The notes: generated by a model from the sequence alone, not told the origin. A DNA stretch of 16,252 bases from an uncultured Dialister sp. (GCA_900545785.1 URAA01000021.1:1-16252), one strand, 5' to 3'. Numbered from the stretch's first letter, positions 1 to 7,404 are shown. A program made the numbers and translations.

Positions 1-1043
1 AGAAGATCGACGATGAGGAAAAAAGGAATCGTCTTAGAAATATGGGCGAAAAGCTCTGTCCTCCCGGATTGGGACTTATTATACGGACGGCAGCTGAAAA
101 TGTTGACGAAACCATTTTTTCAAATGATATAAAAAGATTGGTAATGAATTCGGAAATTATAAAGAAACGTTTTAATATTTCCAAGGGACCGGCTCTGCTC
201 TACAGAGACAGTGATATCGTCGTTAAAGCAATCAGAAACTTTGTCAGTGATAAAGATGATTTAATAATTACGGATGATCGAGAAATTTATCGGCGTTTGC
301 TGCATATCAATGAAGAGGAACTAATAATTGATCCTGATCAAATTCAGTTATATAAAAACCGTGAACCTCTTTTGGAAAAGGAAGGGGCAGAAGAACAGAT
401 TCATCAACTATTTCAACGACAGGTGGATTTGTCTTCAGGCGGTTCAATTATTATTGATTATGCAGAGGCATTGACGGCGATTGATGTAAATTCAGGCTCT
501 TTCAGAGAGAAAAAAATGCCTCATGAAGAAATGGCCTATCTTATCAATAAAGAAGCTGCAGTGGAAATTTCCAGGCAGATCAGACTTCGCGGTATTGGAG
601 GCATGATACTGATTGATTTCATAGATATGAATAAAGAATTCCATAAAAGAGAAATCGTAAATATATTGAAAGAAGAGACGAATAGAGACAGAGAACCTGT
701 TGTTGTATATGGTATGACTTCCTTGGGACTTGTGGAAATGACACGAAAGAGAACGACACACCGTTTATTGCAGAACTATTATGATATTTGTCCGATTTGC
801 AAAGGAACCGGTTATGTCAGTTCAGTAAAATCAATAATTCAAAAAATTTATAGAGATCTTCTTCGATTAGACGGTGCCGGAAAAGGCAATAATTTGGTTA
901 TTTATTGTCATCCTGACGTAGCTGATGTGCTGGATAAACAAGAAGAGAAAGAATTGATGAAAGAAAATTTTCATAAAAATATAAAAATAGAGATTAACAG
1001 CCATCCTAACAGAGAAGTATACAGTATATTGTCCGATGATTGA
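1..1043 (+). CDS. rng: Ribonuclease E/G family protein (RNase G), 5' end outside the window
   Basis: Endoribonuclease of the RNase E/G family, which cleaves single-stranded RNA in rRNA maturation and mRNA decay in the cytoplasm. The reading frame is open from position 3, upstream of the first ATG at 42, so the gene enters from the left. About 346 residues are visible; family members are usually near 480-500, so the N-terminal S1 RNA-binding region is probably what is missing. Visible catalytic features are IDVNSG (first metal-binding Asp codon at 483, Asn at 489) and IDFIDM (Asp codons at 615 and 624), which match the two metal-ligand sites of the family. CPICKGTG (Cys codons at 789 and 798) is the zinc-link that joins protomers. 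The thioredoxin-like gene starts 15 nt after its stop. RNase G and RNase E cannot be fully separated from this fragment, but the short C-terminus after the zinc-link, without a long disordered tail, favours RNase G. Confidence 0.95.
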   Translation, partial: KIDDEEKRNRLRNMGEKLCPPGLGLIIRTAAENVDETIFSNDIKRLVMNSEIIKKRFNISKGPALLYRDSDIVVKAIRNFVSDKDDLIITDDREIYRRLLHINEEELIIDPDQIQLYKNREPLLEKEGAEEQIHQLFQRQVDLSSGGSIIIDYAEALTAIDVNSGSFREKKMPHEEMAYLINKEAAVEISRQIRLRGIGGMILIDFIDMNKEFHKREIVNILKEETNRDREPVVVYGMTSLGLVEMTRKRTTHRLLQNYYDICPICKGTGYVSSVKSIIQKIYRDLLRLDGAGKGNNLVIYCHPDVADVLDKQEEKELMKENFHKNIKIEINSHPNREVYSILSDD

Positions 1044-1057
1044 TAAAAGGAGGAACA

Positions 1058-1402
1058 ATGGTTACCGAAATACATAATGATAAAGATATGGACAGGTATA
1101 TAACGGAGAAGAAAGGCTCGGTTCTTTTAGCTTGTCAAGCTTCGTGGTGCAGACAATGCAAAGCCATGATCAAGACGGTAGAGGGGGCATCGTCGGAATT
1201 TCAAGATCGATTGTCATTTTATTCGATTGATATTGATGAAATGGAAGGATTGTCATCTTCATTACATTTGGAAGGTGTACCGACATATATCATATTTAAT
1301 GACGGAATAGAGACGGCACGTATTATCGGATATCAAAAGAAAGAAACTTTCAGTCGGAAAATAAATGAAATTTTAGCGACCTGTTGTCAAAAATCACTAT
1401 AA
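1058..1402 (+). CDS. Thioredoxin-like protein with CRQC active site
   Basis: Small thioredoxin-fold protein of 114 residues, predicted cytoplasmic because no signal peptide is seen. The redox motif is WCRQC at residues 30-34 (catalytic Cys31 and Cys34), and the cis-proline loop is GVPTY in the second half. Canonical thioredoxin has WCGPC, so the dipeptide between the cysteines differs and the redox potential and partners cannot be assumed. A second Cys pair sits next to the C-terminus at residues 109-110. The ATG at 1058 is chosen because AAGGAGG (1047-1053) lies just before it. An upstream in-frame TTG at 1040 would place that site inside the gene. It is 15 nt downstream of the RNase gene and probably co-transcribed with it. 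The fold assignment is firm; the substrate is unknown. Confidence 0.88.
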   Translation: MVTEIHNDKDMDRYITEKKGSVLLACQASWCRQCKAMIKTVEGASSEFQDRLSFYSIDIDEMEGLSSSLHLEGVPTYIIFNDGIETARIIGYQKKETFSRKINEILATCCQKSL

Positions 1403-1449
1403 TAAATTTTTGTGAATAAATTATTTAATGTGCAGAAAAATTTATTATA
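1398..1449. repeat. AT-only perfect inverted repeat (14 bp arms, 24 nt loop)
   Basis: The arms at 1398-1411 and 1436-1449 are perfect reverse complements made only of A and T, separated by 24 nt. The left arm begins inside the last codons of the thioredoxin-like gene and covers its stop. No GC core is present and the right arm is followed by an A-run, not a U-run, on the + strand, so it is not a textbook intrinsic terminator. It could be a weak 3' stabilising hairpin or a protein-binding palindrome. Confidence 0.55.
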
Positions 1450-1464
1450 AAAAAGGTACTTTTC

Positions 1465-1493
1465 TTGCATTCACTGTTTTCATTTGGTATAAT
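1465..1493 (+). promoter_or_regulatory. Promoter for the L31 gene (extended -10)
   Basis: A -35 box TTGCAT (1465-1470), a 17-nt spacer and a perfect -10 TATAAT (1488-1493) preceded by TG one base upstream (TGGTATAAT). Transcription would start near 1500, giving a leader of about 34 nt before the GTG start at 1534. No Zur-like operator was recognised by eye. Confidence 0.8.
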
Positions 1494-1533
1494 AGCAAGG
1501 AATTATTCCTAATTGTGAAATGAGGTGCAACAA

Positions 1534-1785
1534 GTGAAGAAGGAACTCCATCCGGATTATCATCCGGTCGTATTTCGCGACATTGGTGCCGATTATTCAT
1601 TCCTGACCCGTTCTACTGCAACTTCCAATCAGACTGTAAAATGGGAAGACGGCAATGAATATCCGCTGATTAATATTGATATCAGCAGTAAGTCTCATCC
1701 GTTTTATACAGGTCAGCAACGTTTCGGCAAAGCTCGCGGTCGTATCGAGAAATTCAATAAACGTTACGGCAAAACATCAGACTGA
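1534..1785 (+). CDS. rpmE2: 50S ribosomal protein L31, type B (zinc-independent)
   Basis: Component of the large ribosomal subunit, 83 residues. It begins MKKELHPDYHPVVFRD and contains WEDGNEYPLI and SSKSHPFYTG, the family signature of type B L31. It has no cysteine, so the zinc-binding Cys residues of type A L31 are absent and this is the zinc-independent form. The GTG at 1534 is chosen because it gives the conserved MKKE start and has AGGTG (1523-1527) six bases upstream; the GTG at 1525 overlaps that ribosome binding site. The gene has its own promoter and a strong terminator, so it is expressed as a single-gene unit. L31 upstream of prfA is a common Bacillota arrangement. In some bacteria type B L31 is induced by zinc starvation; no evidence for that control is visible here. 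Confidence 0.96.
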   Translation: MKKELHPDYHPVVFRDIGADYSFLTRSTATSNQTVKWEDGNEYPLINIDISSKSHPFYTGQQRFGKARGRIEKFNKRYGKTSD

Positions 1786-1786
1786 T

Positions 1787-1817
1787 AAAAAACAGGGCAA
1801 AAGACGCCCTGTTTTTT
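1787..1817 (+). terminator. Rho-independent terminator after the L31 gene
   Basis: A perfect 12-bp stem: AAAAAACAGGGC (1787-1798) pairs with GCCCTGTTTTTT (1806-1817) around a 7-nt loop, ending in a T-run. The A-run before the stem would make it function in the other direction too. It starts one base after the L31 stop codon. Confidence 0.93.
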
Positions 1818-1821
1818 AATG

Positions 1822-1852
1822 TTGTTTTTCAGGTTTATTTCTGTGATATACT
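1822..1852 (+). promoter_or_regulatory. Promoter for prfA-prmC-sua5 (extended -10)
   Basis: The -10 TATACT (1847-1852) is preceded by TGA, giving TGATATACT. The best -35 candidate, TTGTTT (1822-1827), has a long 19-nt spacer, so the extended -10 probably does most of the work. Transcription would start near 1858, about 36 nt before the prfA ATG. Confidence 0.55.
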
Positions 1853-1893
1853 TATCAAATAGACCTTATTTATATCACTTACAGGAGTTCATT

Positions 1894-2976
1894 ATGGAAA
1901 CAAGTAAATTAGATGCTATGGAAGCAAGATATCGCAGTCTGGAAGATCAGCTCAGTGATCCGTCGGTGATATCCAATCAAAATAAATGGAGAGATTTATC
2001 AAAAGAACATGCAGAATTGGGAGAAATCGTAGCACTTTATTCGGAATATAAAAAAGCGGATGAAGCTTATAAAGAAGCATTATCGGTACTTGAAGATAAA
2101 TCTCAGGCAGAGCTTCATGAATTGGCAAAAGAAGATTTGAAAAACAATGAAAAAAAGAAAGAAGATTTAGATTATAAAATTCATTTAATGCTTATTCCAA
2201 AAGATCCGAATGACGGGAAAAATGTCATTCTTGAAATTCGTGCCGGAACAGGCGGGGAAGAAGCGGCGCTCTTTGCGGCAGATTTGTTAAAAATGTATTT
2301 AAAGTTTGCTGAAAGAAAAGGATGGAAAGCAGAATTAGCGGATATGAATGAAACCGATTTAGGCGGTTTCAAAGAAGCTACCTGCATGATTTATGGAAAA
2401 AATGCATATTCCATATTGAAATTTGAAAGCGGTACCCATCGTGTGCAACGTATTCCTTCGACGGAAAGTCAGGGACGTGTTCATACTTCTGCAGTAACCG
2501 TGGCAGTTCTCCCGGAAGCGGAAGATGTGGATATTGATATTAATCGGGATGATTTACGGATCGATGTATATCGTTCTTCAGGAGCCGGCGGCCAGCATAT
2601 TAATAAAACATCCTCGGCAATCCGTATCACTCATTTGCCGTCGGGAATGGTAGTTACCTGTCAAAATGAACGCAGTCAGCGACAAAATAAAGAAAAAGCA
2701 TTGCAGATTTTAAAAGCACGTTTATATGATAAAGCCATGCGTGAATCTATTGACAAAACAGCAGCCGATCGCAAGGGGCAAGTAGGATCGGGAGATCGTT
2801 CGGAACGAATCCGTACTTACAACTTCCCGCAAGGCCGTGTAACCGATCATCGTGTCAATGTCAGCCTGTATCAACTGGATGATTTTTTAAACGGTGATAT
2901 GGATGAAATATTGAATGCTTTGGTAGAATTTGACTTGGCAAGACGTATGAAGGAAGGAGAAGCGGATGGTCGATAA
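1894..2976 (+). CDS. prfA: Peptide chain release factor 1 (RF1)
   Basis: Recognises UAA and UAG in the ribosomal A site and triggers peptide release. The protein is 360 residues, the usual RF1 length. The codon-reading tripeptide PST is visible in RIPSTESQGRVHTSA, which separates it from RF2 (SPF), and the hydrolysis motif GGQ is in SSGAGGQHINKT. The N-terminal helical domain occupies roughly the first 100 residues. The ATG at 1894 is preceded by AGGAG (1883-1887) and gives the conserved short N-terminus; an in-frame TTG at 1819 lies beside the preceding terminator and upstream of the promoter, so it is rejected. The 3' end overlaps prmC by 11 nt, a coupling seen widely because PrmC methylates the Gln of this GGQ motif. 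Confidence 0.98.
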   Translation: METSKLDAMEARYRSLEDQLSDPSVISNQNKWRDLSKEHAELGEIVALYSEYKKADEAYKEALSVLEDKSQAELHELAKEDLKNNEKKKEDLDYKIHLMLIPKDPNDGKNVILEIRAGTGGEEAALFAADLLKMYLKFAERKGWKAELADMNETDLGGFKEATCMIYGKNAYSILKFESGTHRVQRIPSTESQGRVHTSAVTVAVLPEAEDVDIDINRDDLRIDVYRSSGAGGQHINKTSSAIRITHLPSGMVVTCQNERSQRQNKEKALQILKARLYDKAMRESIDKTAADRKGQVGSGDRSERIRTYNFPQGRVTDHRVNVSLYQLDDFLNGDMDEILNALVEFDLARRMKEGEADGR

Positions 2977-3838
2977 TCCTGTTTGGACAATAAAAAGTAT
3001 CCTGTCTTGGACGATCGGATATTTTAAAAATCACGGGATAGAATTCCCTCGTTTAGATGCGGAATTGTTATTGGCCCATGTACTGAAAAAAAACAGAATC
3101 TATTTATATACCGACTTTGAGCAAATTTTAAATAAAGATGAACTGGCTTTGTTTAAAAGTTATATACAAAAAAGAGTGAGCGGTTTTTCCACAGCGGCCA
3201 TTATAGGGGAAAAAGAGTTCATGGGATTCACTTTACATGTAAATGAACATGTGTTAATTCCTCGTCCCGATACGGAAACTTGGCTTGAAAAAGTAATCCA
3301 GTATCATAGAAATGATCAAAAACTTTTTATAGCCGATTTGGGAACGGGAAGCGGGGCGCTTTTAGCCGGTTTTTTATATTATTGTAAAGATGCTGCCGGT
3401 GTCGGTGTGGATATTTCCGAAGAGGCTTTGAAAATAGCAGCTGAAAATGGAGAGCTCTTACAATTCGGGGATCGGGTTGAATGGCGACGGGGTGATTATA
3501 TGAACGCACTTGCTGCAGAAGAGCTTTTTGACGGTATCATCAGCAATCCTCCCTATATACCGACGGATGACATCGAACAATTGTCAGAAGAAGTGAGAAA
3601 GGAACCTAAAATTGCTCTTGACGGCGGTAAAGACGGGTTGGATTTTTATAGAATTCTGGCAAAAGAGGCAAAAAAACACTTGCGTCCCGGTGGTTTTTTA
3701 GCGATGGAAATTGGAATAAATCAGTCAGAGCCGGTCATGGAAATACTGAAAGAAACCGAAGCTTATGAAAAATTTGAAATTATTACAGATTATGGCGGAA
3801 TTGAACGAGCCATATATTGCAGAAAGAAGTCGGCATGA
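2966..3838 (+). CDS. prmC: Release factor glutamine methyltransferase (PrmC/HemK)
   Basis: SAM-dependent N5-glutamine methyltransferase that modifies the GGQ motif of RF1 and RF2. The protein is 290 residues. A helical N-terminal substrate-binding domain (about 1-90) is followed by a Rossmann methyltransferase domain. SAM motif I is DLGTGSG (124-130), the acidic residue after strand 2 is Asp149 (GVGVDIS), and the catalytic NPPY is at residues 194-197, which holds the target glutamine. The IPRPDTE motif (98-104) is also typical. The ATG at 2966 has AAGGAG (2954-2959) six bases upstream and lies within the end of prfA. Its stop overlaps the next start (ATGA at 3835). Motif order and context make the identification secure. 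Confidence 0.97.
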   Translation: MVDNPVWTIKSILSWTIGYFKNHGIEFPRLDAELLLAHVLKKNRIYLYTDFEQILNKDELALFKSYIQKRVSGFSTAAIIGEKEFMGFTLHVNEHVLIPRPDTETWLEKVIQYHRNDQKLFIADLGTGSGALLAGFLYYCKDAAGVGVDISEEALKIAAENGELLQFGDRVEWRRGDYMNALAAEELFDGIISNPPYIPTDDIEQLSEEVRKEPKIALDGGKDGLDFYRILAKEAKKHLRPGGFLAMEIGINQSEPVMEILKETEAYEKFEIITDYGGIERAIYCRKKSA

Positions 3839-4866
3839 TTACAAAAAAAATAACGGTAGATGAAGAATATTACTCTTCTTCAGTGAATGAACTGGGTGAA
3901 ATCATTCGAAAGGGAGGCTTAGTGGCGTTTCCTACAGAGACTGTATACGGTCTCGGGGGTAATGCATTAGATGCAGAAGCTTCTAAAAAAATATATCAGG
4001 CAAAGGGGCGTCCTTCCGATAATCCTCTTATTATACATGTGGCGGATGCAGAGGATGTCTACAAATATGTGAAGTCTGTCTCTCCTTTTGAAAAAAAGTT
4101 GATGGATGCTTTTTGGCCCGGTCCGTTGACCATCATATTTCCTAAAAAGGAAATTATTCCTTATGAAACTTCGGGAGGATTGGAAACAATAGCAATCCGT
4201 TGTCCTGCCCATGAGGCGACAAGAGCTTTGATTCGTGCTGCCGGAGTACCTGTTGCCGGCCCCAGTGCCAATACATCCACCAAACCGAGTCCGACTACTG
4301 CTGATGCGGTTATGCATGATATGAACGGAAAAATCGAAGCAGTCATTGACGGAGGTGCCTCTCTTATAGGCTTGGAATCGACAGTCATAGCTGTGAATGA
4401 CAATAAGATTACTATTTACAGGCCCGGGGGAATTACGAAAGAAATGCTTTCTCTTTTCGGTGAAACTGAAATTGACAGAGCGCTCGTTACAGAAAATGAG
4501 AAGCCTAAAGCACCGGGGATGAAATACAGACATTATGCACCGGCTGCGCCTTTGGTCGTTTATGCAGGGAATATAGAAAAAGTAGAAAAACACATTCTTG
4601 CTTATACAAAACAAAAAGACAAAGTGTATGGATATTTTGTCAGTAAAGAAACGGCAGCACTACTTCCGGAAAAAGAAAATGTTTTTGTCTGGGGAAACAG
4701 GGATGATAAAAAGAGTCTGGCTCATAATTTATTTCAAGGACTGCTGTTCTTTAACAATCATCCGGTTCAAAAAATTATAGGAGAGGGAACCGATATGGAG
4801 GGAATCGGTTTGGCAATTATGAATCGGCTGACAAAAGCATCGGGATTTCATATCATTACTCTTTAA
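3835..4866 (+). CDS. sua5: Threonylcarbamoyl-AMP synthase (Sua5/YwlC type)
   Basis: Makes L-threonylcarbamoyladenylate from threonine, bicarbonate and ATP, the first step of t6A formation at position 37 of ANN-decoding tRNAs. The protein is 343 residues, so this is the long two-domain Sua5 form, not the short TsaC form. The YrdC-like domain spans about 10-205, with PTETVYGLG (33-41), KGRPSDNPL (57-65) and SANTS (144-148). The linker motif APGMKYRHYAP starts at residue 226 and leads to the C-terminal Sua5 domain (about 245-343). The ATG at 3835 overlaps the prmC stop as ATGA and has only a weak ribosome binding site, so translational coupling is likely; an upstream in-frame TTG at 3817 is less likely. 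No terminator is seen after it, so readthrough towards rpiB is possible. Confidence 0.97.
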   Translation: MITKKITVDEEYYSSSVNELGEIIRKGGLVAFPTETVYGLGGNALDAEASKKIYQAKGRPSDNPLIIHVADAEDVYKYVKSVSPFEKKLMDAFWPGPLTIIFPKKEIIPYETSGGLETIAIRCPAHEATRALIRAAGVPVAGPSANTSTKPSPTTADAVMHDMNGKIEAVIDGGASLIGLESTVIAVNDNKITIYRPGGITKEMLSLFGETEIDRALVTENEKPKAPGMKYRHYAPAAPLVVYAGNIEKVEKHILAYTKQKDKVYGYFVSKETAALLPEKENVFVWGNRDDKKSLAHNLFQGLLFFNNHPVQKIIGEGTDMEGIGLAIMNRLTKASGFHIITL

Positions 4867-4921
4867 ATAAATTGAATTCAGAATCATTTATCAAATATTG
4901 CAAATATGATTGTTCATTATA

Positions 4922-4941
4922 AGTACGGAAAAACAGTACGG
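4922..4941 (+). repeat. Short direct repeat AGTACGG x2 upstream of rpiB
   Basis: AGTACGG occurs at 4922-4928 and again at 4935-4941, so the start-to-start period is 13 nt. It lies just upstream of the predicted -35 box of rpiB. Two heptamers this close in a 150-nt gap could be an activator or repressor site, or chance. The rest of the gap 4867-5016 holds only the promoter and ribosome binding site. Confidence 0.3.
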
Positions 4942-4949
4942 GGCTCATG

Positions 4950-4979
4950 TTTACAACAAGTCGCAAATAGTAATATACT
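4950..4979 (+). promoter_or_regulatory. Promoter for rpiB-ywlG-glyA
   Basis: A -35 TTTACA (4950-4955), an 18-nt spacer and a -10 TATACT (4974-4979). No TG extension is present, unlike most other promoters in the window. Transcription would start near 4986, about 31 nt before the rpiB ATG. Confidence 0.65.
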
Positions 4980-5016
4980 ATGGTTGTAATTCTATTTTTT
5001 ACGGAGGAAATACTTC

Positions 5017-5475
5017 ATGAAAATTTCTATTGCAAGCGATCATGGCGGATTTTTATTAAAAGAAGTATTGAAAAAACATTTAGAAGAAAAAAACATCGAA
5101 ATTACGGATTGCGGTACTTATGGAGAGGAGTCTTGTGATTACCCTGATTTTGCAGTAAAAGCCTGTAAATTAGTACAAGACAAGACGGTGCAGTTTGCCA
5201 TATTGGTTTGCGGAACCGGAATCGGTATGAGCATTACTGCCAATAAAATGCGAGGAATCCGCGCGGCTCTTTGCGGAGATGAATTTTCCGCATTTTATGC
5301 CCGGGCACATAATGATGCAAATGTGCTTGCATTGGGGGCGAGAGTTATCGGTTCCGGTTTGGCGGAAAGAATCATGGATACCTTTTTAAATGGACAGTTT
5401 GAAGGAGATCGTCATGCCCGCCGCATTGATAAAATTGCTGAGGTTGAGAAATCGGAATCATGTATGAACAGATAA
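5017..5475 (+). CDS. rpiB: Ribose 5-phosphate isomerase B
   Basis: Interconverts ribose 5-phosphate and ribulose 5-phosphate in the non-oxidative pentose phosphate pathway. The protein is 152 residues, the usual size of the RpiB/LacAB family. SDHGG (7-11) is the phosphosugar-binding start, Cys65 in CGTGIG (65-70) matches the catalytic base of the family, HNDANVLALGARV begins at His98, and the basic C-terminal run DRHARR supplies phosphate-binding arginines. LacA/LacB and allose 6-phosphate isomerases are relatives, but the housekeeping neighbours favour RpiB. GGAGG (5003-5007) lies nine bases before the ATG. The 3' end overlaps the DUF436 gene by 16 nt, matching the ywlF-ywlG order of Bacillus. 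Confidence 0.95.
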   Translation: MKISIASDHGGFLLKEVLKKHLEEKNIEITDCGTYGEESCDYPDFAVKACKLVQDKTVQFAILVCGTGIGMSITANKMRGIRAALCGDEFSAFYARAHNDANVLALGARVIGSGLAERIMDTFLNGQFEGDRHARRIDKIAEVEKSESCMNR

Positions 5476-6029
5476 AAAAAGAATCGGCAGCCGCATTGGA
5501 AGAGTTATGTGATATTTCAAATTTTCGCAAGGGGAGTTTGATTGTTATAGGCGGTTCCTCCAGTGAGATCAGGGGAGAAACATTGGGCAAAGACAGTTCT
5601 TACGAAATCGGCACAGCAGTGATAGAAAGTCTGTTTGAAGTGGCACAGAAAAGAGATATTCATTTGGCTTTTCAATGCTGTGAACATCTTAATCGCGCAC
5701 TTGTTATGGACAGAGATGAGGCAGAATTACGAGGCTGTCAGGAAGTCAGTGTGATCCCATGGCTTCACGCAGGAGGATCCTTTTCGACCAATGCATATTA
5801 CCATTTTAAAAATCCGACAGTTGTTGAAAGTATCAGAGCTGACGGAGGATTGGATATAGGATTGACGCTGATCGGGATGCATCTGAAAAAAGTGGCTGTT
5901 CCCGTAAGATTAAAAAATAACCGTATCGGAGAAGCCGTCGTGGTTGCCGCTCGGACCAGACCGCCTCTAATTGGCGGTGAAAGAGCTCATTATATAAAAG
6001 ATGAAAATAAGGAGGCTATGATATGCTGA
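5460..6029 (+). CDS. DUF436 / UPF0340 family protein (YwlG-like)
   Basis: Conserved protein of 189 residues with no established biochemical function that I know of. It matches the TIGR01440/UPF0340 family in layout: an N-terminal stretch ending in a Gly/Ser-rich loop (VIGGSSSEIRGE), a middle FQCCEHLNRALVM motif with a Cys pair and His, and a C-terminal ADGGLDIGLTLIGMHLKKVAVP segment. No signal peptide or membrane segment is seen. The start at 5460 lies inside the end of rpiB and its own stop overlaps glyA by 7 nt, so its translation is tied to both neighbours. The rpiB-ywlG-glyA order is shared with Bacillus, suggesting a role linked to pentose phosphate or one-carbon metabolism, but that is inference from context only. 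Confidence 0.9.
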   Translation: MYEQIKKESAAALEELCDISNFRKGSLIVIGGSSSEIRGETLGKDSSYEIGTAVIESLFEVAQKRDIHLAFQCCEHLNRALVMDRDEAELRGCQEVSVIPWLHAGGSFSTNAYYHFKNPTVVESIRADGGLDIGLTLIGMHLKKVAVPVRLKNNRIGEAVVVAARTRPPLIGGERAHYIKDENKEAMIC

Positions 6030-7270
6030 ATCATCATTTGAAGGACGGGGACAAGATTGTTTACAATATCATTCAAGAAGAATTAAATCGCCAACGTAAT
6101 AAATTGGAAATGATTGCTTCTGAAAACATTGTCAGTTATGCAGTCATGGAAGCACAAGGCAGTGTTTTAACCAACAAGTATGCTGAAGGTTATCCCAATA
6201 AACGTTATTACGGCGGTTGTGAATATGTCGATAAACTGGAACAATTGGCCATCGATAGGGCAAAAGAATTATTCGGTGCCGATCATGTCAATGTGCAGCC
6301 CCATTCCGGCTCCCAGGCAAACTTTGCAGTTTATTACGGCCTGCTCCGTCCGGGAGATACTATTTTAGGAATGAATTTAAATGATGGCGGTCATTTGACA
6401 CATGGAAGTCCTGTCAATGTATCAGGAAATTATTTCCATGTTCTTCCTTATGGTGTAAGAAGAGAAGATGAGTTATTGGATTACGATGCACTGGAAAAAC
6501 TGGCAAAAGAATCCCATCCTAAAATGATTATCGGCGGAACCTCCGCATATTCCAGAATTATTGATTTTGAACGCATGGCTGCCATTGCTCATGAAGTAGG
6601 AGCACTGCTTATGATCGACATGGCTCACTTTGCAGGACTTGTAGCGGCAGGAGAATATCCGAGTCCGATTCCGTGGGCCGATATTGTCACATCAACAACA
6701 CATAAAACTCTTCGGGGACCGAGAGGCGGAATTATTATGTGTAAAGAAAAATTTGCCAAGGATATAGACAAAGCGATTTTCCCCGGAATTCAAGGGGGAC
6801 CTCTTGAACACGTTATTGCAGCCAAAGCCGTTGCTTTCGGTGAAGATTTGTCTGATGATTTTAAAAAACATGCCAAGCAGATTAAAAAGAATGAAAAAGT
6901 TTTATCTGATGAATTGCAGAAGAACGGTATCCGTATAATTTCAGGTGGGACGGACACTCACGTTCTTTTGGCAGATATGAAAGGGATCGGAATTACCGGT
7001 AAAGTTGCACAAACCGTGTTGGATGAAATCGGAATTACCGCCAATAGGAATACAATCCCCTTTGAAACTTTATCTCCCTTTGTTACAAGCGGTCTTCGTC
7101 TGGGCTCTCCCGCATTAACGACGAGAGGACTTGTTGAAGAAGATTTTAAAGAAATTGCGGATATTATTTCACTTGTAGTTAAATCTCCTGAAGATGAAAA
7201 TATAAAAAAGACGTGTGCAGAGCGTGTACAAAAACTTTGCAATAAATATCCGATTTACGAAGATTTATAA
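6023..7270 (+). CDS. glyA: Serine hydroxymethyltransferase
   Basis: PLP enzyme converting serine and tetrahydrofolate to glycine and 5,10-methylene-tetrahydrofolate, the main entry of one-carbon units for purines, thymidylate and methionine. The protein is 415 residues, normal for bacteria. Visible signatures are EMIASEN (29-35), NKYAEGYP (51-58), HSGSQAN (94-100), GGHLTHG (122-128), and STTHKTLRGPRGG, in which Lys228 forms the internal aldimine with PLP. LGSPALTTRG near the C-terminus is also conserved. The ATG at 6023 has a full AAGGAGG (6009-6015) seven bases upstream and overlaps the preceding gene by 7 nt. A terminator follows at once, so glyA closes the rpiB unit. Confidence 0.98.
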   Translation: MLNHHLKDGDKIVYNIIQEELNRQRNKLEMIASENIVSYAVMEAQGSVLTNKYAEGYPNKRYYGGCEYVDKLEQLAIDRAKELFGADHVNVQPHSGSQANFAVYYGLLRPGDTILGMNLNDGGHLTHGSPVNVSGNYFHVLPYGVRREDELLDYDALEKLAKESHPKMIIGGTSAYSRIIDFERMAAIAHEVGALLMIDMAHFAGLVAAGEYPSPIPWADIVTSTTHKTLRGPRGGIIMCKEKFAKDIDKAIFPGIQGGPLEHVIAAKAVAFGEDLSDDFKKHAKQIKKNEKVLSDELQKNGIRIISGGTDTHVLLADMKGIGITGKVAQTVLDEIGITANRNTIPFETLSPFVTSGLRLGSPALTTRGLVEEDFKEIADIISLVVKSPEDENIKKTCAERVQKLCNKYPIYEDL

Positions 7271-7278
7271 TTTCAAAT

Positions 7279-7326
7279 AAAAAGCTTTTTTGGTCAACCT
7301 CAGGGATGATCAAGGAAGCTTTTTTT
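7279..7326 (+). terminator. Rho-independent terminator after glyA
   Basis: A long stem of 18 pairs with three G-U wobbles: 7279-7296 pairs with 7307-7324 around a 10-nt loop, ending in a run of T. The outer pairs are AAAAAGCTT with AAGCTTTTT. The A-run on the 5' side makes it potentially bidirectional, but no gene converges from the right. Confidence 0.88.
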
Positions 7327-7339
7327 ATTGGTATCAACA

Positions 7340-7348
7340 TGATAAGAT
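7340..7348 (+). promoter_or_regulatory. Possible extended -10 promoter for the MacAB-like operon
   Basis: TGATAAGAT (7340-7348) resembles the extended -10 elements seen elsewhere in the window, with a 4/6 match to TATAAT. The region 17 nt upstream is the T-run of the preceding terminator, so there is no proper -35. It is proposed mainly because the operon follows a strong terminator and needs a promoter in 7327-7404. Confidence 0.3.
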
Positions 7349-7404
7349 TAAATAAAAGTCAGTAATTTTTATCGTGAGAAGAACAGGTGTCGGAGGCGAT
7401 TTCA

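Noticed and set aside
1819..1893. Longer prfA starting at TTG 1819.
   Set aside because: The extra 25 residues would be encoded over the promoter, right behind the L31 terminator, and are not part of RF1; ATG 1894 has a good ribosome binding site.
3967..4614. A 215-codon open frame on the - strand inside sua5.
   Set aside because: It lies wholly within a well-identified gene, its translation has no recognisable motif and is rich in Arg, Cys, Phe and Ser as expected of an antisense shadow.
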